NCBI GenBank assembly: GCA_947561585.1
Contig: CANNZV010000271.1
Coordinates: forward strand, 186,001-250,000
Source: Caprella mutica
Taxonomy: Eukaryota; Arthropoda; Malacostraca; Amphipoda; Caprellidae
Direction: 5' to 3'
Length of the DNA: 64,000 bases
In this document: positions 24,544 to 37,902 of the stretch, piece by piece
Layout: each line of letters starts with the position of its first letter
Position numbering within the stretch: the first letter of the stretch is position 1
Program-made: the position numbers and the translations under genes
The notes under the pieces: model-generated
Seen by the model: only the letters and a program-made list of their open reading frames with translations
Told to the model about the DNA's origin: nothing
Database searches by the model: none

Positions 24544-25611
24544 CACAGTAAATGAATCCGTATGACCTTTGAAAAATTATGATATTGAAACATTTTCTTC
24601 CAAATAATTTTACTCAATTTGTAAGACCACAAACAGATTATAATTGTTTAGATGAAAGATTTAAAACCAGGAAACTGTTTAACGAGTTTCTGACTTTTAA
24701 ACTCTTGCTCTGATAGGATTGAAAGACATGATTAAGTGCTATAATTAGAAAGGTATTAAAAATCACGAAGTATGAAATGATATTTGTGTTTCTACTAGAA
24801 TTCAATTTTAGTACAAGAATTCTCACGAAAGCATTTAGATATTCAGGTAAACCCATGTATTGTAAATTAGTTTGTGTGAAATTACTGAAATAATGGATCA
24901 AAATTTGTCCAAGTTTTATCAATTATTATGGAAAATTTGTGTCAAATATTGAAGAAAATATTTTTATTTTAGAATATAAAAATATCGAGAAAAAAATTCG
25001 TCTCAAGGTAGTTTAAATTTCGAAATAGTGTAATTAATGTTGAAAATAGAGAGAAAATAAAATAGCATAATTTCGAGTTTATGGTTTCACACACGTATAA
25101 CCGTTCTATAACAAACCTTTCATATTCTCACAATTTAAAATTTATTTTCCCCGCCACCTAAGTCAGTTGCCATGTAAGTATCATATTCAACTATATTTTC
25201 TTTCATTATGTATTAAATGTGGTTAAACTAATCCAAAGATTACACTGTGTAGTTCGTTTTATTGCAATATTAAACTCTGAGCAGAGTGTAAATAAAGTAG
25301 ACAGTATCACAAAGGAACTCCTTAAAAACTCAATCTTCTTTATACGACATTTCTTATATGGTTCATTGAATTAGAGCCGACAAGTCGCAACAAAATTTCT
25401 GAGTAATCCCATTGGAATATTCTTTAAGGAATATATAGATGTAACTTATAGGAGTTGCTAAAAGGTGCTTTAGAATTTGATGAATAATATTCCGAATATG
25501 AACTGGTTATGTATTCCAGTTTCAATAAAATCCAATTTCAAATGAAATGACTTTTTGGAATATGGAATTTTGAGGTAGAATTTTGGTAAGATTGGAAAAG
25601 ATTCAATGATC
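24544..25611. other. Non-coding stretch
   Basis: Nothing recognised. A 94-codon minus-strand ORF (24638-24922) has no identifiable domain. Confidence 0.5.
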
Positions 25612-26213
25612 AATTGGTGAGAATGGTGTGTATTGGTGAGGATGGTGTGTATTGGTGAGAATGTTTTGTATTGGAAAGAATGGTGTGTATTGGTGAAAAT
25701 TATGTGCATTGGTGAGAATGGTGCGTATTGGTGAGAATGGTGTGTATTGGTGAGAATGGTGTCTATTGGAGAGAATGGTGTGTATTGGTGAGAATGGTAT
25801 GTATTGGTGGGGTGGTGTGTATTGGTGAGAATGGTGTGTATTGGTGAGAAAGGTGTGTATTGGTGAGAATGGTATGTATTGGTGAGAATGGTGTGTATTG
25901 GTGAGAATGGTGTGTATTGGTGAGAATGGTGTGTATTGGTGAGAATGGTGTGTATTGGTGAGAATGGTGTGTATTGGTGAGAATGGTGTGTATTGGTGAG
26001 AATGGTGTATATTGGTGAGAATGATATGTATTGGTGAGAATGGTGTGTATTGGTGAGAATGGTGTGTATTGGTGAGAATGGTGTGTATTGGTGAGAATGG
26101 TGTGTATTGGTGAGAATGGTGTGTATTGGTGAGAATGGTGTGTATTGGTGAGAATGGTGTGTATTGGTGAGAATGGTGTGTATTGGTGAGAATGATATGT
26201 ATTGGGGAAAATG
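25612..26213. repeat. 19-bp minisatellite (GAGAATGGTGTGTATTGGT), about 32 copies
   Basis: A clean 19-bp period over about 600 bp; adjacent units differ at 0-3 sites, with the most diverged copies at the left edge. The long minus-strand ORFs (25470-26222 and 25763-26263) are a 19-residue reading of this repeat, possible because no unit contains a stop in those frames. They carry no domain and I do not call them genes. Confidence 0.95.
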
Positions 26214-26571
26214 GTGTACCAAAGTTGATTAAATAAATCTAATCTTAATCCTAACTTTAGCAATAGTAAAATTATGACAAAGGCTTTTTATTCTAAACTT
26301 ATAGACAACTTAAATGGGAAAAGCGGGTAATTCAACCTAATTTTGAAAGCTAAAATTAAATTATAATATTGTTGAACTATATAAGCAGACCTTCTTCACA
26401 TCCTTCTGCCCCACTGGAACTTCCCTTAAGATACATTCTTAAAAGACAATACATTTTTAAACACAATTTTCAGCTGAAATTCAGAAACACCAAGAGAAAA
26501 ACAAGTTCTAGTTGCCTCAGTTTCACTGCTACGATGAATTCTTGATGACACGCTTGCAGAAAAACAGAGAG

Positions 26572-27095
26572 ACGGTACAGAGGTGACTGGTACAGTTGTA
26601 AATCGTTCAGTTGTACCTGGTACAGTTGTAACTTGAACAGTTGTAACTGGTACAGTTGTAACTGGTACAGTTGTAGCTGGTACAGTTGTAATTGGTAAAG
26701 TTGTAACTGGTACAGTTGTAACTGGTACAGTTGTAACTGGTACAGTTGTAACTGGTACAGTTGTAACTGGTACAGTTGTAACTGGTACAGTTGTAACTGG
26801 TACAGTTGTAACTGGTACTGTTGTAACTGGTACAGTTGTAACTGGTACAGTTGTAACTTGTAAAGTTGTAACTTGTAAAGTTGTAACTGGTACAGTTGTA
26901 TTTGGCACAGTTGTAACTGGTACAGTTTTAACTGGTACAGTTGTAACTAGTACAGTTGTAACTGGTACAGTTGTGACAGGTACAGTTGTGACTGGTATAG
27001 TTGTGACTGGTATGTACAGTTTAAACTGGTACAGTTGTGAATGGTAAAGTTGTAACTGGAAGAATTATAACTAGTTCAGTTGTAACTCGTACTCT
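26572..27095. repeat. 15-bp minisatellite (GTTGTAACTGGTACA), about 35 copies
   Basis: A 15-bp period through about 520 bp, most regular at 26690-26860 and degenerating at both edges. Since 15 is divisible by three, the minus strand reads as a TVPVT repeat (26426-26908). It resembles a mucin-like Thr-rich tract, but there is no signal peptide, splice support or flanking domain. Confidence 0.93.
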
Positions 27096-29129
27096 TGTAA
27101 CAGATACTGATATTTTTCTTTCAATAAATGTTTTATTAATATTCTTATGGTGTCTATATCAGTACATTCTATTACACCAAAATGTTTTAAAATACTAACC
27201 GATTCTTCTCAAATAAAAATGCTTGAATTTATAAACTTCATAACAAATTTGATATATAAAATTCAATAATTATTTATATTTAATGTATGGTAATTTCGAT
27301 TGTAAGTCATTTTAAATAACTAAATTTGTAAATTAAAGAAATACGAATAGGAATTTGAAAACTGAAAAGTAAAAATAATTATCAATAATTATTAATGTAT
27401 GAACCTTGGTTGATTGCCAAGTAAACAATATTATTACTATTGATAACAATTATTTTTAAAATGAGATAAAACTGGAGATATATTTATTCAACTTTAAATC
27501 ATGCATCTGTGCAGTGTACATTAATTAGAAAATTTAGTAAGCTACTGATTAGTCTCTCGCCTAAAATCACAGGTGGGTTAGTTCTATGGTTTGAATATAA
27601 TTATGTTTTTATCTTCCATTCTCTTAATTATTTTGATATTAATTACAAATACTTTCATGAAAGCGTTATTGTCAAAGAATGTGAAGCATTATGATGTCAC
27701 CTTGTTGTTTACAATAGGTTATGAAAAAGAGTCACATAAACAAGAGTTAATTGGTTTCTTAATTGGTAAATAATCCAACAGAGCTAAAATGTGTTGCAGA
27801 ACATAAAGAACAAACTCTAATTTCTGTGTTAAAGGGTGTTGTAATCAAATTATCCTATATAGTCTTTTTTTTGTGCATATTTTGAAAAATATAATAATAT
27901 TATTATGATTTTATTTTCTCTAAGTCTTATTTTTTTTAAATTTTTTCTATTGCTCTAACATAACATTGGCTCTGCATGGGTAGATTGTTTTACTAACTGA
28001 TATCTACAAAAATTATCTAGATAAGTATATGTATTGCATAATATATAAAAAGATACAATTTCAAATGATATATTGATAATGCTTATTGTTTTTTTTCCAG
28101 GTATGTGATACTTTCTGCCACTTTTCGTAAATAGTTCAATTTAAATTAATTTTCTTCTCTATTTCTCTTCCCAGTAACTCACAACGGTTAACTCGAACAT
28201 TAGTCCTAAGTAGAAAGAAACCAAAGCTTACTGAGAAATATAATTCCAGTGCAGGTACTTAAACGAGGGTATATTGCATAAATTTATGTTCAGTGCTTGG
28301 ATTTCAAAGTTGTTCGGAATGCAACAATTGAGCTACATCAGTTTAATTAAAGGGCACTATTAGTACAGGTCAATGAATTCCTTCGATTCGAAATGAAAGC
28401 TTACGAATTCTTTCTAATTCACTATTATAAATTTCAACAAATATAATTTCAGTCGCAAGTTCTTAAATCATAAGATAAAAAAATGTTGCATTAATTTTTA
28501 TCTTTTTATTGTCAAAACTAATAAGAGGAATCACATTTGTTGGCTCAAATGAAAAAATAGAATTCATAAACAATCATGAGTTAAAAATGTGTAATAATAA
28601 TTGCAATACCAAATGGAAAGAAATTTTTTTTAATGAACTAAAATAAATGAATAATTCGAAACAAAAACGGTTATTGTCTAAGTTGAAACAAAACTATTTT
28701 TCAATAATCGGTAACAAATACTAGTTTCGACTGATTTGAAACATTACCAATCTTCATTGATATATTTACAAATATGTCATTTTTTCTCATAATTTCTTCA
28801 TTTATTAGGATAAATACAAGACCAGATGAAAATACTGCATAATGATGGCACTGTATATTATATATTTGATTTTCTTTGTTCTTTCTTTGTAGAACATGAT
28901 AAATAATCTCCTGAAATAACGTTATTAACCATTACGACAGATAAATTAATTAAGGAGATCATTCTGTGGTTTTTCTAACTTCCTGTTATACTTGTCCGAT
29001 TGAGCTGAGATATTGACATAAGGTGTATTTTCCAAATCTTTGACGCTGCTCATTTGAATTTTTCATTTTGGGGCCCCCCTCTGCAGTGGGAGGTGAAAAA
29101 ATATTTTTTACCCCACCTCCCTTACGGAA
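27096..29129. other. Non-coding stretch
   Basis: No gene is supported; ORFs of 60-61 codons at 27509-27773 overlap in two frames and look random. Confidence 0.5.
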
Positions 29130-29420
29130 TGTCTAGACTCAATGGGGGGTCCAATAGAAAAACTTATAGAGGGTACTATGTTTAGCTCGAAATTATCCAG
29201 ACCGTCAAGTGAGATTCTTTTGAAATTCGATCTCAATTTCTTTTAATTTTAACTTGAAAAAAAAATCCTGTATCACTTTTTTCACATAATTTTTGAATTA
29301 AAAATATTTGAGATTTAAAATCAAAATAAAACTCACTTGACGATCAAGATAATTCCGAGCTAAACATAGTAGCCGCTATAAAATTTTCTGTGGAACTATC
29401 TCCCTTTGAGTCTAAAGACT
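29130..29420. repeat. Long imperfect inverted repeat (hairpin)
   Basis: The left arm contains TACTATGTTTAGCTCG at 29174 and the right arm its complement at 29356-29371. The match continues inward (GTCAAGTGAG against CTCACTTGAC) and outward (TAGACTCAA against TTGAGTCTA), giving arms of about 110-130 bp around a centre near 29275. Flanking GC-richer blocks (29070-29150, 29430-29560) may be part of the same element. No target-site duplication was identified. Confidence 0.65.
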
Positions 29421-29619
29421 TTTCGTTGGGGATTTGAGTTATAATGTTACCGAGATAATGGAGTATAAAAAAAGTTAAAAATAAAAGCAAAAAAGGGAGC
29501 TTTTTGTCTCTGCTAGAGAACTCGAAGGTCCCCAAAGTCAACAACGAACCCATCTACCAAAAATAGGAGGTAAAGCCCATTTTAGCAGGAGGGAAGGGGT
29601 TACTGTGGCACACCCAATC

Positions 29620-29662
29620 TTTCACCCCCCCCCCCATTGTTCAATACCCCCCCCCCAACCCC
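29620..29662. repeat. Poly(C) tracts
   Basis: Two C runs of about ten or more bases separated by ATTGTTCAATA, in an otherwise AT-rich context. Confidence 0.8.
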
Positions 29663-29669
29663 CACACAC

Positions 29670-30405
29670 TTACTTTTAGTTGTCACATCAAAATGAATCT
29701 TGTTGTACGTTGTCTTTGGAAAGTTTACTAGGAAACTGAAGTATAAAAAAAAAAACGATAAAAAGGAAAAAAAAAACACTGAACCAGTTGAGCGACAAAA
29801 ATGAATTATTCAGTATTGTCTTTTCATAACTTTTCTTCGCCATTTCATTCTTCAATAGTATAATGGTAACTCAAATTATTATATAAAAGAAAAGAAGTAC
29901 AACATTTTTCATTATATATGACAATACATCCAACTCGATGTAAGATATTTCATTAGATTTTGGATCAATAATTACTAATCAAACATTGACTGAAAAGAAC
30001 GAGATAAAAGAGTAGAATATTGGAGAAATTTAATGTAAATATTATTTCATTTGTGTTTTAGTTTTTCATTATATAACTGATAATGTATAACTGTTCAATA
30101 ACTTAGAAATTAAATACACTTCTAATTTTACTGAAAATTGATGATAAGCTCAGTATTTCTTTCTCTAGTTGAATGAGCAATGATTTAGTAATCTAAAGAA
30201 TGAAAAAAAATCTAACAAATATTTCCAAATCTCTCAAGAAATATATTGGCAACACAGAAGACTAATTAGATGTCCCTCTTATTCTTCCATGGCGCCACCA
30301 TCTCTCTCCTAATTTTATCTCAGGAGGTTTAACCTCCAATTCTTCTGATGAACTACTTGTGTTCTTCCAATAAATCTTTGATGAATATCATTATATCATT
30401 AGATG
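29670..30405. other. Non-coding stretch
   Basis: Nothing recognised. Confidence 0.5.
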
Positions 30406-30535
30406 AACATTAGATGACATTCACTATGATGAGAAGAGAGAAGACATTCACTATGATGAGAAGAGAGAAGATATTCACTGTGATGGGAAGAGAGAAGACA
30501 TTTTGTGATGAGAAGAAAGAAGACATTCAAATATA
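30406..30535. repeat. 27-bp tandem repeat, four to five copies
   Basis: Units of GACATTCACTATGATGAGAAGAGAGAA repeat from about 30416, degenerating after the third copy. Confidence 0.8.
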
Positions 30536-33500
30536 TAGGAAGAGAAAAGAGTATTTTAAGTGCATATTATTGGCTTGAAAAACTAGAATTCCTATTAAAA
30601 TTGACGTTTTTGATTAGTTAATGGCAATTGATAGCATATTTCAAAAAAAAAAATCACTGATATGATTATCATGATAGTTTGATTATAATTAATAAATTAT
30701 TATTATTATGGTATACTATTTTATTTTATTTTATTAAGAATCTGATAAGAATAATTGATATCCTTCTAACACGCATAATTGCTTTTTTAATTGGTATAAT
30801 TTCGCTTATACTAAAGATTTCTGTAAAATTGTGTGAACAATGTAAACTATTCCTTAGATTAAAGCAACACTCTGTCACCACCAATGACAGTACCGTTCTA
30901 TGGCAGTACCGTATTTTCTTACATATGAATATATAATACTATACATACATCATAATGATAATGTATTTGTTATATGTATCTTCATTTCAATATATCTGTT
31001 CAGGGTAAGTCATGGGATTTAGGGAATGTTCGTAATCATTTGTTTGTGGATCGTATTTGAAAAATTCGTGCGAATTATATGGAGGAAGACATTTCCATAT
31101 TAATTAAACAAACAAATATTGCTATTACATAAAAATAATATTGAACATTGGTTAAGATATTGTAGCAGATAAAAATGTAGATATAGCAGAGAATATTTTT
31201 ATTGAGATTATAAATTAGTGTCAGGTTTTAATTAATAAATAAGAAACTCTAAATATTGCCAAGAGCCTCATTAAATCACTTCAGAGAGATTATAATAGAA
31301 ATATAAGTCGATCACTCATCAAAATCATCCATTTTGTTCATATATAAATTCCGAAATGTCTTCATTTGTTGAATAACTTCACAATATGATAAAACTTTTT
31401 TTCTATTTGTAATACATGTAATGATTTATTAGTCGAAAATAATGGTATATGTAGTGATTTATCACTAATATAGTATAAAATGATATTATGTACCAATAAT
31501 AAACAATGTGGTACATTAGTTAATTAACTAATGATGTGATAACACCACATCTACTGTGATATAACACCACAATAGTAAATATACGATGATATTATATTGT
31601 TTTTATTTGAATATTATGTGATATTATACAAAGATATTAAATATAGAGCGACATATTATTTCAATTAGTAAAATACAATTTTACACCACTAACTACATCA
31701 CCAACATAGAGAATGCTATCCTGAACCACAGGCATCTCAAACTACTCTTATTAACAACTTTGGAAATGTGATTGCAAACTAACAGTGGGAAAAAGTTTTA
31801 ATTGAAAGCCTCGTTTACCGTGTAATATCTGACCGGTTAATTTAATGTTTTATATTCTTCTTATTAACTGAGGTGTATATTTGAGTATTACATTACTATT
31901 TAACTTTGATACTTAAGAAAAATAGTGTACATAATTCTATGAATTTCAATCCCAGTATTTCAGTCACTCTGAGGAATGAAGTGTATTTAAGTCTACGCAT
32001 TTCACTCCCAGTCTTTGAATTAATATAATATTAATGTATACATGATCAATTAGAAACAGTATGACAAAATATGGAATAACTAATAGTGCGGAACATTATA
32101 TATTAAATTTTGATTACCTCTGTATAGAGTCCCAAAATTCAAAAGGAAGACCTATTAGAACGATGCTTTTCATTATGTTACCCTATTCATTCATTGAATA
32201 GAAGGATATTAATTGAATGAAAAAGGTCAGTTACTTCTGGGTCAGCAGTTCTTCCTAATTCACCATTCCATTAATCACTTCCGACAAAACTGGGTGAACA
32301 AGTTCAAAGAGTGAGATAAAATTGATTTGAGACTAAGAAACTGACATCAGAGATGCCAGTGATTAATTGCTGATATTTTGGGCCCATTGTGACAATTTTC
32401 TGTCACTTTTTGTCTTGCATGAACTTTTAGTTTTGATCGATTCAATTCGATATTGATATAATTGAAATTCTGTTGCGTATTAATATCTAATCAAATCTAA
32501 TTCTGCTTTTTAACATTGAATTGGCTAAAATGTTCATCTATGTATTTGTTTTAATTTGAAAATACAAACTCAGTTATCACCCAAGGTTATATTATATGTT
32601 GCCAATTTTCTGAAATAAAACACACAGAGTATTAATTTCACGGGTTTAACTATAATTCGAGAACAAGATATCCCTTTACGCAGGTCATAGATAGAGCTGT
32701 GAAAGATTAATTACATTTGTATGAGTTTCGTTGTTATATTTAGTTTTTATATCTAAAGTATATATCTTATGTTCATAATTCAGTACATATACCCTTTGTT
32801 TCAAGGACAGTCAGTAACATTTCATGAATAGCAATTTTTTCCGAATGGAGAATCTTCACAAATAGTAACACTTTCCGAATAGTGTTCCTTTCTTTTTGTC
32901 TGATAGTCGATATTGCGCCTCTTCTGATTATTATTTCTCTTCAACCAAAGTGAGTTTAAGTTCTAAAACATTCATTTTATTGCACCAAGCGTGTTTTATT
33001 TGCTGTTTATGCGCAAGTGTTAGTATTGTAGACACTTTCTGTCGTGTGATATTATAATGACTTGAGATAACTGTGCTATTCGTACACAAATGTACAATGG
33101 ATGTAAATTTGGCAATGAAATGGCATTGATATCATATGCTTGAATAAATCAATAATATCGATCACGGTATATTTATATTTATCAAAGTAAAATCCATTCA
33201 CAATTAGAGCATTAATCATGTATACGTGTAGCTTTCATACAATAAGCAACATAAATGCAATTCCATCTTATCATTTACTACTGACATTCAAATTACAATC
33301 CTATTTTTAACTTTGGAAACGAATATGTGGAACACACAACAACTTTTCCTGATATTTTCTGTTCACAAACACTTGCATATATATAGAATATGTACAAAGA
33401 GTATTATCAGTTGGTTAAATGAAGCACCTTAAAACATAATTTTTACAAAGACTATTGATATGATTATGATATTTATAAATATGAATATTTTCTCTATCCT

Positions 33501-33742
33501 ATATTTAATATGATTTATTCAGGCATGTCTTATGATCATATCTTATGAAGTATGAAGAATTGTTGATCAAAGTTTCAATCATTGAAAGCTTATTACAGGA
33601 TATAAGATCAAAATCACTTTAATTTAATTTTAATATACACTATTATATTGCAATAAATGAACAATGTCAACCTCCCTAAAGGATACTCACGGTCATCAAA
33701 TTTCAGATCCTCTCTACACTGACAAGAGTTTTTTTCCTATAA
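30536..33742. other. AT-rich non-coding stretch
   Basis: No supported gene. An 85-codon ORF (30679-30936) is hydrophobic and AT-driven with no recognisable family. A perfect 20-bp palindrome CATTAGTTAATTAACTAATG lies at 31514-31533, followed by two ATAACACCACA words. Confidence 0.5.
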
Positions 33743-34439
33743 CCCTAATGAGTTTGACGTGTTTTTTTTTTGGCACATCTTTTTTAAATTACTTTATATC
33801 TTCCTTCTCATCCTTTTAAGTTTACTGGCCTTTCTTGACTTTGTTCCTACATAGATACCAAATATATTTTTGTATTTAAAAAAAGAAAGAAATTACATAT
33901 CGTCGTAAATCCCTGTAAATCATTTAAATTATGGAATTAATTGTACTTTGGTGACGTTTGACAACCTAGAAATACAGATTGATTAGCCAATACGCACGAA
34001 TTTGTCCACATTTTCAGAATCAAGTACAGATACATGCGCGAGCTGTGATTGGGTCAGACTCTGCCCAATCACAGCTCTGGTCTCACAGTTGCCAATTTCT
34101 TATATACCTATGTATTTGTTTCTCCTTAAATATATGTTCATTAGTTTTACTTGAAATTTGGTACACATTAGTTTAGTATACAGGGTGGCGCAAAAAAAAG
34201 GAAACCCATTTTCATACTAGTATATTTTATAAGCTATCAAACCTAGAAATTTTCTAAAAACATATTTTTATTTATTTACATTTTTTGCTTTCATCGTGAT
34301 AATGAGGTAAGAGTTACGAAAAAAAATAAACATCCTGCAGCGAATTAAAAAAAGGTAAATGATAAGGGCTTGCGCTTGGACGAAAAACTCGAAAAAGTTC
34401 ATAATAGGAATAATTTATTTCCATATGGTAGAAGTCATT

Positions 34440-34985
34440 CAATTCACTTTTTTGTTATTGACTCTTTCATTCATGGAAATACATCTCCATCACTAATTAC
34501 AATATCTTCTACAAAATAGGCATTTTTTTGCAGAAACCATTTTGCAAAATTTAGACGGTGCGGTAAATCAGTTCTAAGAGTTCAAGTCTCACATTCTTCT
34601 TGAAAAGATGTTACTTCACATCGTGTTTTACGATTTGGCGAAATGTCTTTTGAATGAAATCTAATCCATACTTTCTGATTGATAATTGTGGGTTCTCAAT
34701 AAACAGTTCATGAAAAAGATTATTGTTTTCATGTGTTCATTCATTTCTTTCTGTGACTTGATCACATTTGTTCAAATTTAAAGTGGTTTCATCAGTTTTG
34801 AACTTATTCCCATTTGTCTATAGGGTTTTTATAGTTGGTGGAAATCTTTCCATAAAGCGTTGTTCAAAATGAGGTTGAACCTGTGTAAAGCTTTCTGTGT
34901 TTAAAAAAATTGTCACAACAAAAAATTCTTTGTTCTTATGAGAGCTGCATTTTGAGGGTTTCCAATAGTAGATAAAAATTAACGG
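34440..34985 (-). pseudogene. Decayed mariner-type transposase fragment
   Basis: Minus-strand reading gives disjointed but recognisable pieces. The N-terminal helix-turn-helix part is seen as QVQPHFEQRFMERFPPTIKT (about 34830-34890) and ENPQLSIRK (about 34700). Further on come PHRLNFAKWFLQ and FVEDIVISDG (34560 to 34490), which correspond to the region leading into the first catalytic Asp. There are several stops and at least one frameshift. The rest of the catalytic domain is missing, as only about 260 bp remain before the element end. I infer an internally deleted, long-dead copy. Confidence 0.7.
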
Positions 34986-35325
34986 CGAAATGATTTTATA
35001 AAGATATCAATTTTATCTCAAAACCAACTTTCAAATGGTAATTCAATTTTTATTTTCTCTTATTTGTTACAAAAAGTAGTAGAATTTATTGTTTTTACAT
35101 CCATAGAAAATGAATTATATATACCTCTTATGACTTTTTTTTTGTATATTTCGTCTTCGCGCAAGTCATTTACAGGGTGGGTCGTAAGTTTGGAAGCAAT
35201 TTTTCAAACAATAATATAATTCTTAAAAATAAGTTCCTAAGTAGGTGATAGGGTTTGAACTATAGTAGAGACACTACATTATGACGTGGCAGTGTTATTT
35301 TTTACAAAAATTTAGTCAATTCAAA

Positions 35326-36188
35326 ATGACAGACAAAAGAGAAGCCATTATTGCTCTACACCGTGCCGGGAAGTCAGATTCTGTCATTTCAAAGACTCTC
35401 TCAATAGCGAGATCGACTGTTTGGAAGTGTGTGAAGCGTTTTAATGAGAGAGGAGACTTGACTGATCGTCCAAGAAGTGGTAGACCACGCTCATAACGCA
35501 CCAAACAACTGATAAAATGTGCCCGAGAGAAGATCAGGAGGAACCCGAAAAGGTCAATACGATTGTTAGCCAAAACAGCTAATGTGAGTCCCAGAACAAT
35601 GATAAGAGTTGTCAAAGAAGACCTAAAGATGTCCTCTTTCACCCTCCAAAAGAGACAGACTCTGTCAGAAGCTGTAAAGAAAAAGAGATTGGAGAGAAGC
35701 AAAGCACTTCTGAGAGAATTGAAGTCTGGCACGGCTGGTGAAATTGTTTGGTCTGACGAAAAAAATTTCACAGTGGAAATGGCTCACAACCGGAGGAATG
35801 ACAGAATAATTGGTAAAAGTGCAAAAGACATCCCATACAACCAAAAAACTGTCCACAGAACCATGAAACCTGCTTCAGTAATGGTCTGGGCCGCCGTTTC
35901 AGAAACTTGGAGATCTCCTTTAATTTTTCTCGAACAAGGCGCCAAAATCAATGCTAAATGTTATACTGAGAATATTTTAACGCCAATGTTGGAGTCAGCT
36001 AAGGATCACTTCGGTAATGACACTCTATGGACATTTCAGCAAGACGGCGCGACTTCACATACTGCAAATGTCACTCAAAACTGGTGCCATGACCATCTTC
36101 CACGGTTTTGGTCCAAAGATATGTGGCCTCCCTGCTCCCCAGATGTTAATCCTATGGACTTTTCTTTATTGTCCATTCTTGAATCAAA
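35326..36188 (+). pseudogene. maT-like mariner transposase, N-terminal and core part
   Basis: This start (MTDKREA) is chosen over the upstream ATG at 35281 because the paired-type helix-turn-helix begins here. Domains in order: helix-turn-helix about residues 1-50, a GRPR motif near 55, a second DNA-binding part about 60-110 and the catalytic core from about 140. Catalytic Asp are seen at residue 144 (WSDEKNF), 240 (QQDGATSH) and 278 (SPDVNPMD). The last two are separated by 37 residues, the DD37D signature of the maT group. One in-frame TAA (35494-35496, after GRPRS) is the only premature stop. The reading frame is then cut at 36188 by the BEL/Pao insertion and resumes at 45022. Given these two lesions the copy is inactive. 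Confidence 0.9.
36184..36188. repeat. Target-site duplication, left of BEL/Pao element
   Basis: TCAAA, identical to 45017-45021. Removing one copy and the element restores the mariner reading frame. Confidence 0.9.
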
Positions 36189-37687
36189 TGTAAGGAAATA
36201 TCCTTCACCTAGAACTGTATATATGTTATTTTGTTTGTATGTTATTTTTTAATTGAATATGTGTTTAAAAATTATGTGTTTATCCCAACTCGTTGCCCGT
36301 TATGAGTATTATGAATAAAGTCGTTAAAATTAAAATATAATTGAATATTAACCTTTAAAACGGGCAATGAGTTGGTCTCCAATGTTTTCCCGAGTTTTCC
36401 TCAGAGTAGCGAAGCTCGGAAGTAGTCAGTTGTCGTTTGATGCTACTAGGGTAAACACAACCTAGCTAGTATCTCCTTGTGTTAACGTTCGCCACAGCCA
36501 AAACCATGTCTGGCTGAAACTTTAGCTTCTCCCCCCTACCACCTGACGACTGCCGCTTTGTTGTGATGAGCTACAGTGATTGAGTGATGTCCAGTGTTGT
36601 TTTGTTAACGGACCAACCAACTCTCACTATCATTGGATCCCCCATTCCCTGAGCACCCAGATGTTTCACCGTGCTGACGGAACTAGGAAGCAACTGATTA
36701 CAGTATAGGTGAGACTGACTCAAAAGCGTGTGCCGTTAGTTTCTGTACTTTCAGTTATTTGTTTCCGACTATTCATCTTACTCTGAAAACGGGCAACTGA
36801 TCCTTCATTATTTTCTATTTTTACAAACTATATATATTCTGACTTTTAATTATTCTCCAATTAAATTTCTATATAACTAAATTGCTTAAATTGATAAATT
36901 GCTTAAATTGATAAATTGCTTAAATTGATAAATTGCTTAAATTGATAAATTGCTTAAATTGATAAATTGCTTAAATTGATAAATTGCTTAAATTGATAAA
37001 TTGCTTAAATTGATAAATTGCTTAAATTGATAAATTGCTTAAAATGATAAATTGCTTAAATTGATAAATTGCTTAAATTGATAAATTGCTTAAATTGATA
37101 AATTGCTTAAATTGATAAATTGCTTAAATTGATAAATTGCTTAAATTGATAAATTGCTTAAATTGATAAATTGCTTAAATTGATAAATTGCTTAAATCTA
37201 TACTATTTCAATTTCTAAATAATTAAGTATACCTTCAGTAATCCAAAACATATTCTTTGAATTCTTTTTGACCAAGTTATACTATCCTAGGACCTAACTA
37301 GTGGTTTCTGCTGCGTTATCGTTGCTGCCTCGGTCGAACCAAAATCGGTAATAATTTAATACTGCATTGATAATAAATATTCATGATCATATTTCACTTT
37401 ATTCCCATCTTTGTTTATTATACTATATTTTCCATTTTTTCATATTTACAGTTTTCAAGATTTCCAGTTGCCCCTGCATTGAAGTTACGTGGATCACACG
37501 CACCGTCCACGGAACATTATATAGGAACTATTTTTTTTAAAACTCTAAATAGAAATTATTACTACTGTCATTAAAATCCAAATTGAACAGTGCAAATCTA
37601 TAAATTATCTTATTTTGTTCTAACCTTCATATTAAATAAACTATTAAAATTGATACAAATTATATCTTCCTTCCCTTTTTCGATGCA
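36189..37687 (+). repeat. 5' LTR of the BEL/Pao element
   Basis: 1,499 bp. It contains an array of a 17-bp unit at 36878-37197 and lacks a 30-bp segment (starting TTGCCGATCAG) present in the 3' LTR near 44631. TG and CA form its termini. Confidence 0.95.
36878..37197. repeat. 17-bp tandem repeat inside 5' LTR (ATAAATTGCTTAAATTG)
   Basis: About 19 near-identical copies; one unit carries AAAATGATAA in place of AAATTGATAA. The matching array in the 3' LTR has four fewer copies. Confidence 0.95.
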
Positions 37688-37704
37688 TGGCGCCCAAACA
37701 GGTC
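37688..37704 (+). promoter_or_regulatory. Primer-binding site of the BEL/Pao element
   Basis: TGGCGCCCAAACAGGTC directly follows the LTR's terminal CA. It resembles the complement of the 3' end of a tRNA-Lys, as in retroviruses that use that primer. The tRNA assignment is from memory of that motif. Confidence 0.75.
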
Positions 37705-37902
37705 AATGGTCACCGGCAGTCTGCGGATGATTCATCTGGTGCTCTAATTATTACTGTCTAATTTTCTCATTCACAGCTTTGCGGTCGTCTATAGTGTTCA
37801 GGGGGTGAACTCTACTATTTATTACTATATTAAAATTTGAACGTTACTAGTTTGTATTCTGTTAATTTTGTACTTAGATTGTATAATTACTAATTAACCA
37901 TA

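Noticed and set aside
25470..26263. Long minus-strand ORFs of His/Thr/Pro-rich repeats (250 and 166 codons)
   Set aside because: They are two readings of a 19-bp minisatellite that happens to lack stops; there is no domain, and the ORFs overlap in different frames.
26426..26908. TVPVT-repeat ORF resembling a mucin
   Set aside because: Exact translation of a 15-bp tandem repeat; no signal peptide, exon structure or flanking domain.
36878..37197. CRISPR-like array of short repeats
   Set aside because: Head-to-tail 17-bp repeats without unique spacers, inside a eukaryotic LTR; the other arrays in the window also have no spacers.
37383..37574. 63-codon ORF present twice (also 44712-44903)
   Set aside because: It lies within the BEL/Pao LTRs and is duplicated only because the LTRs are; no domain.
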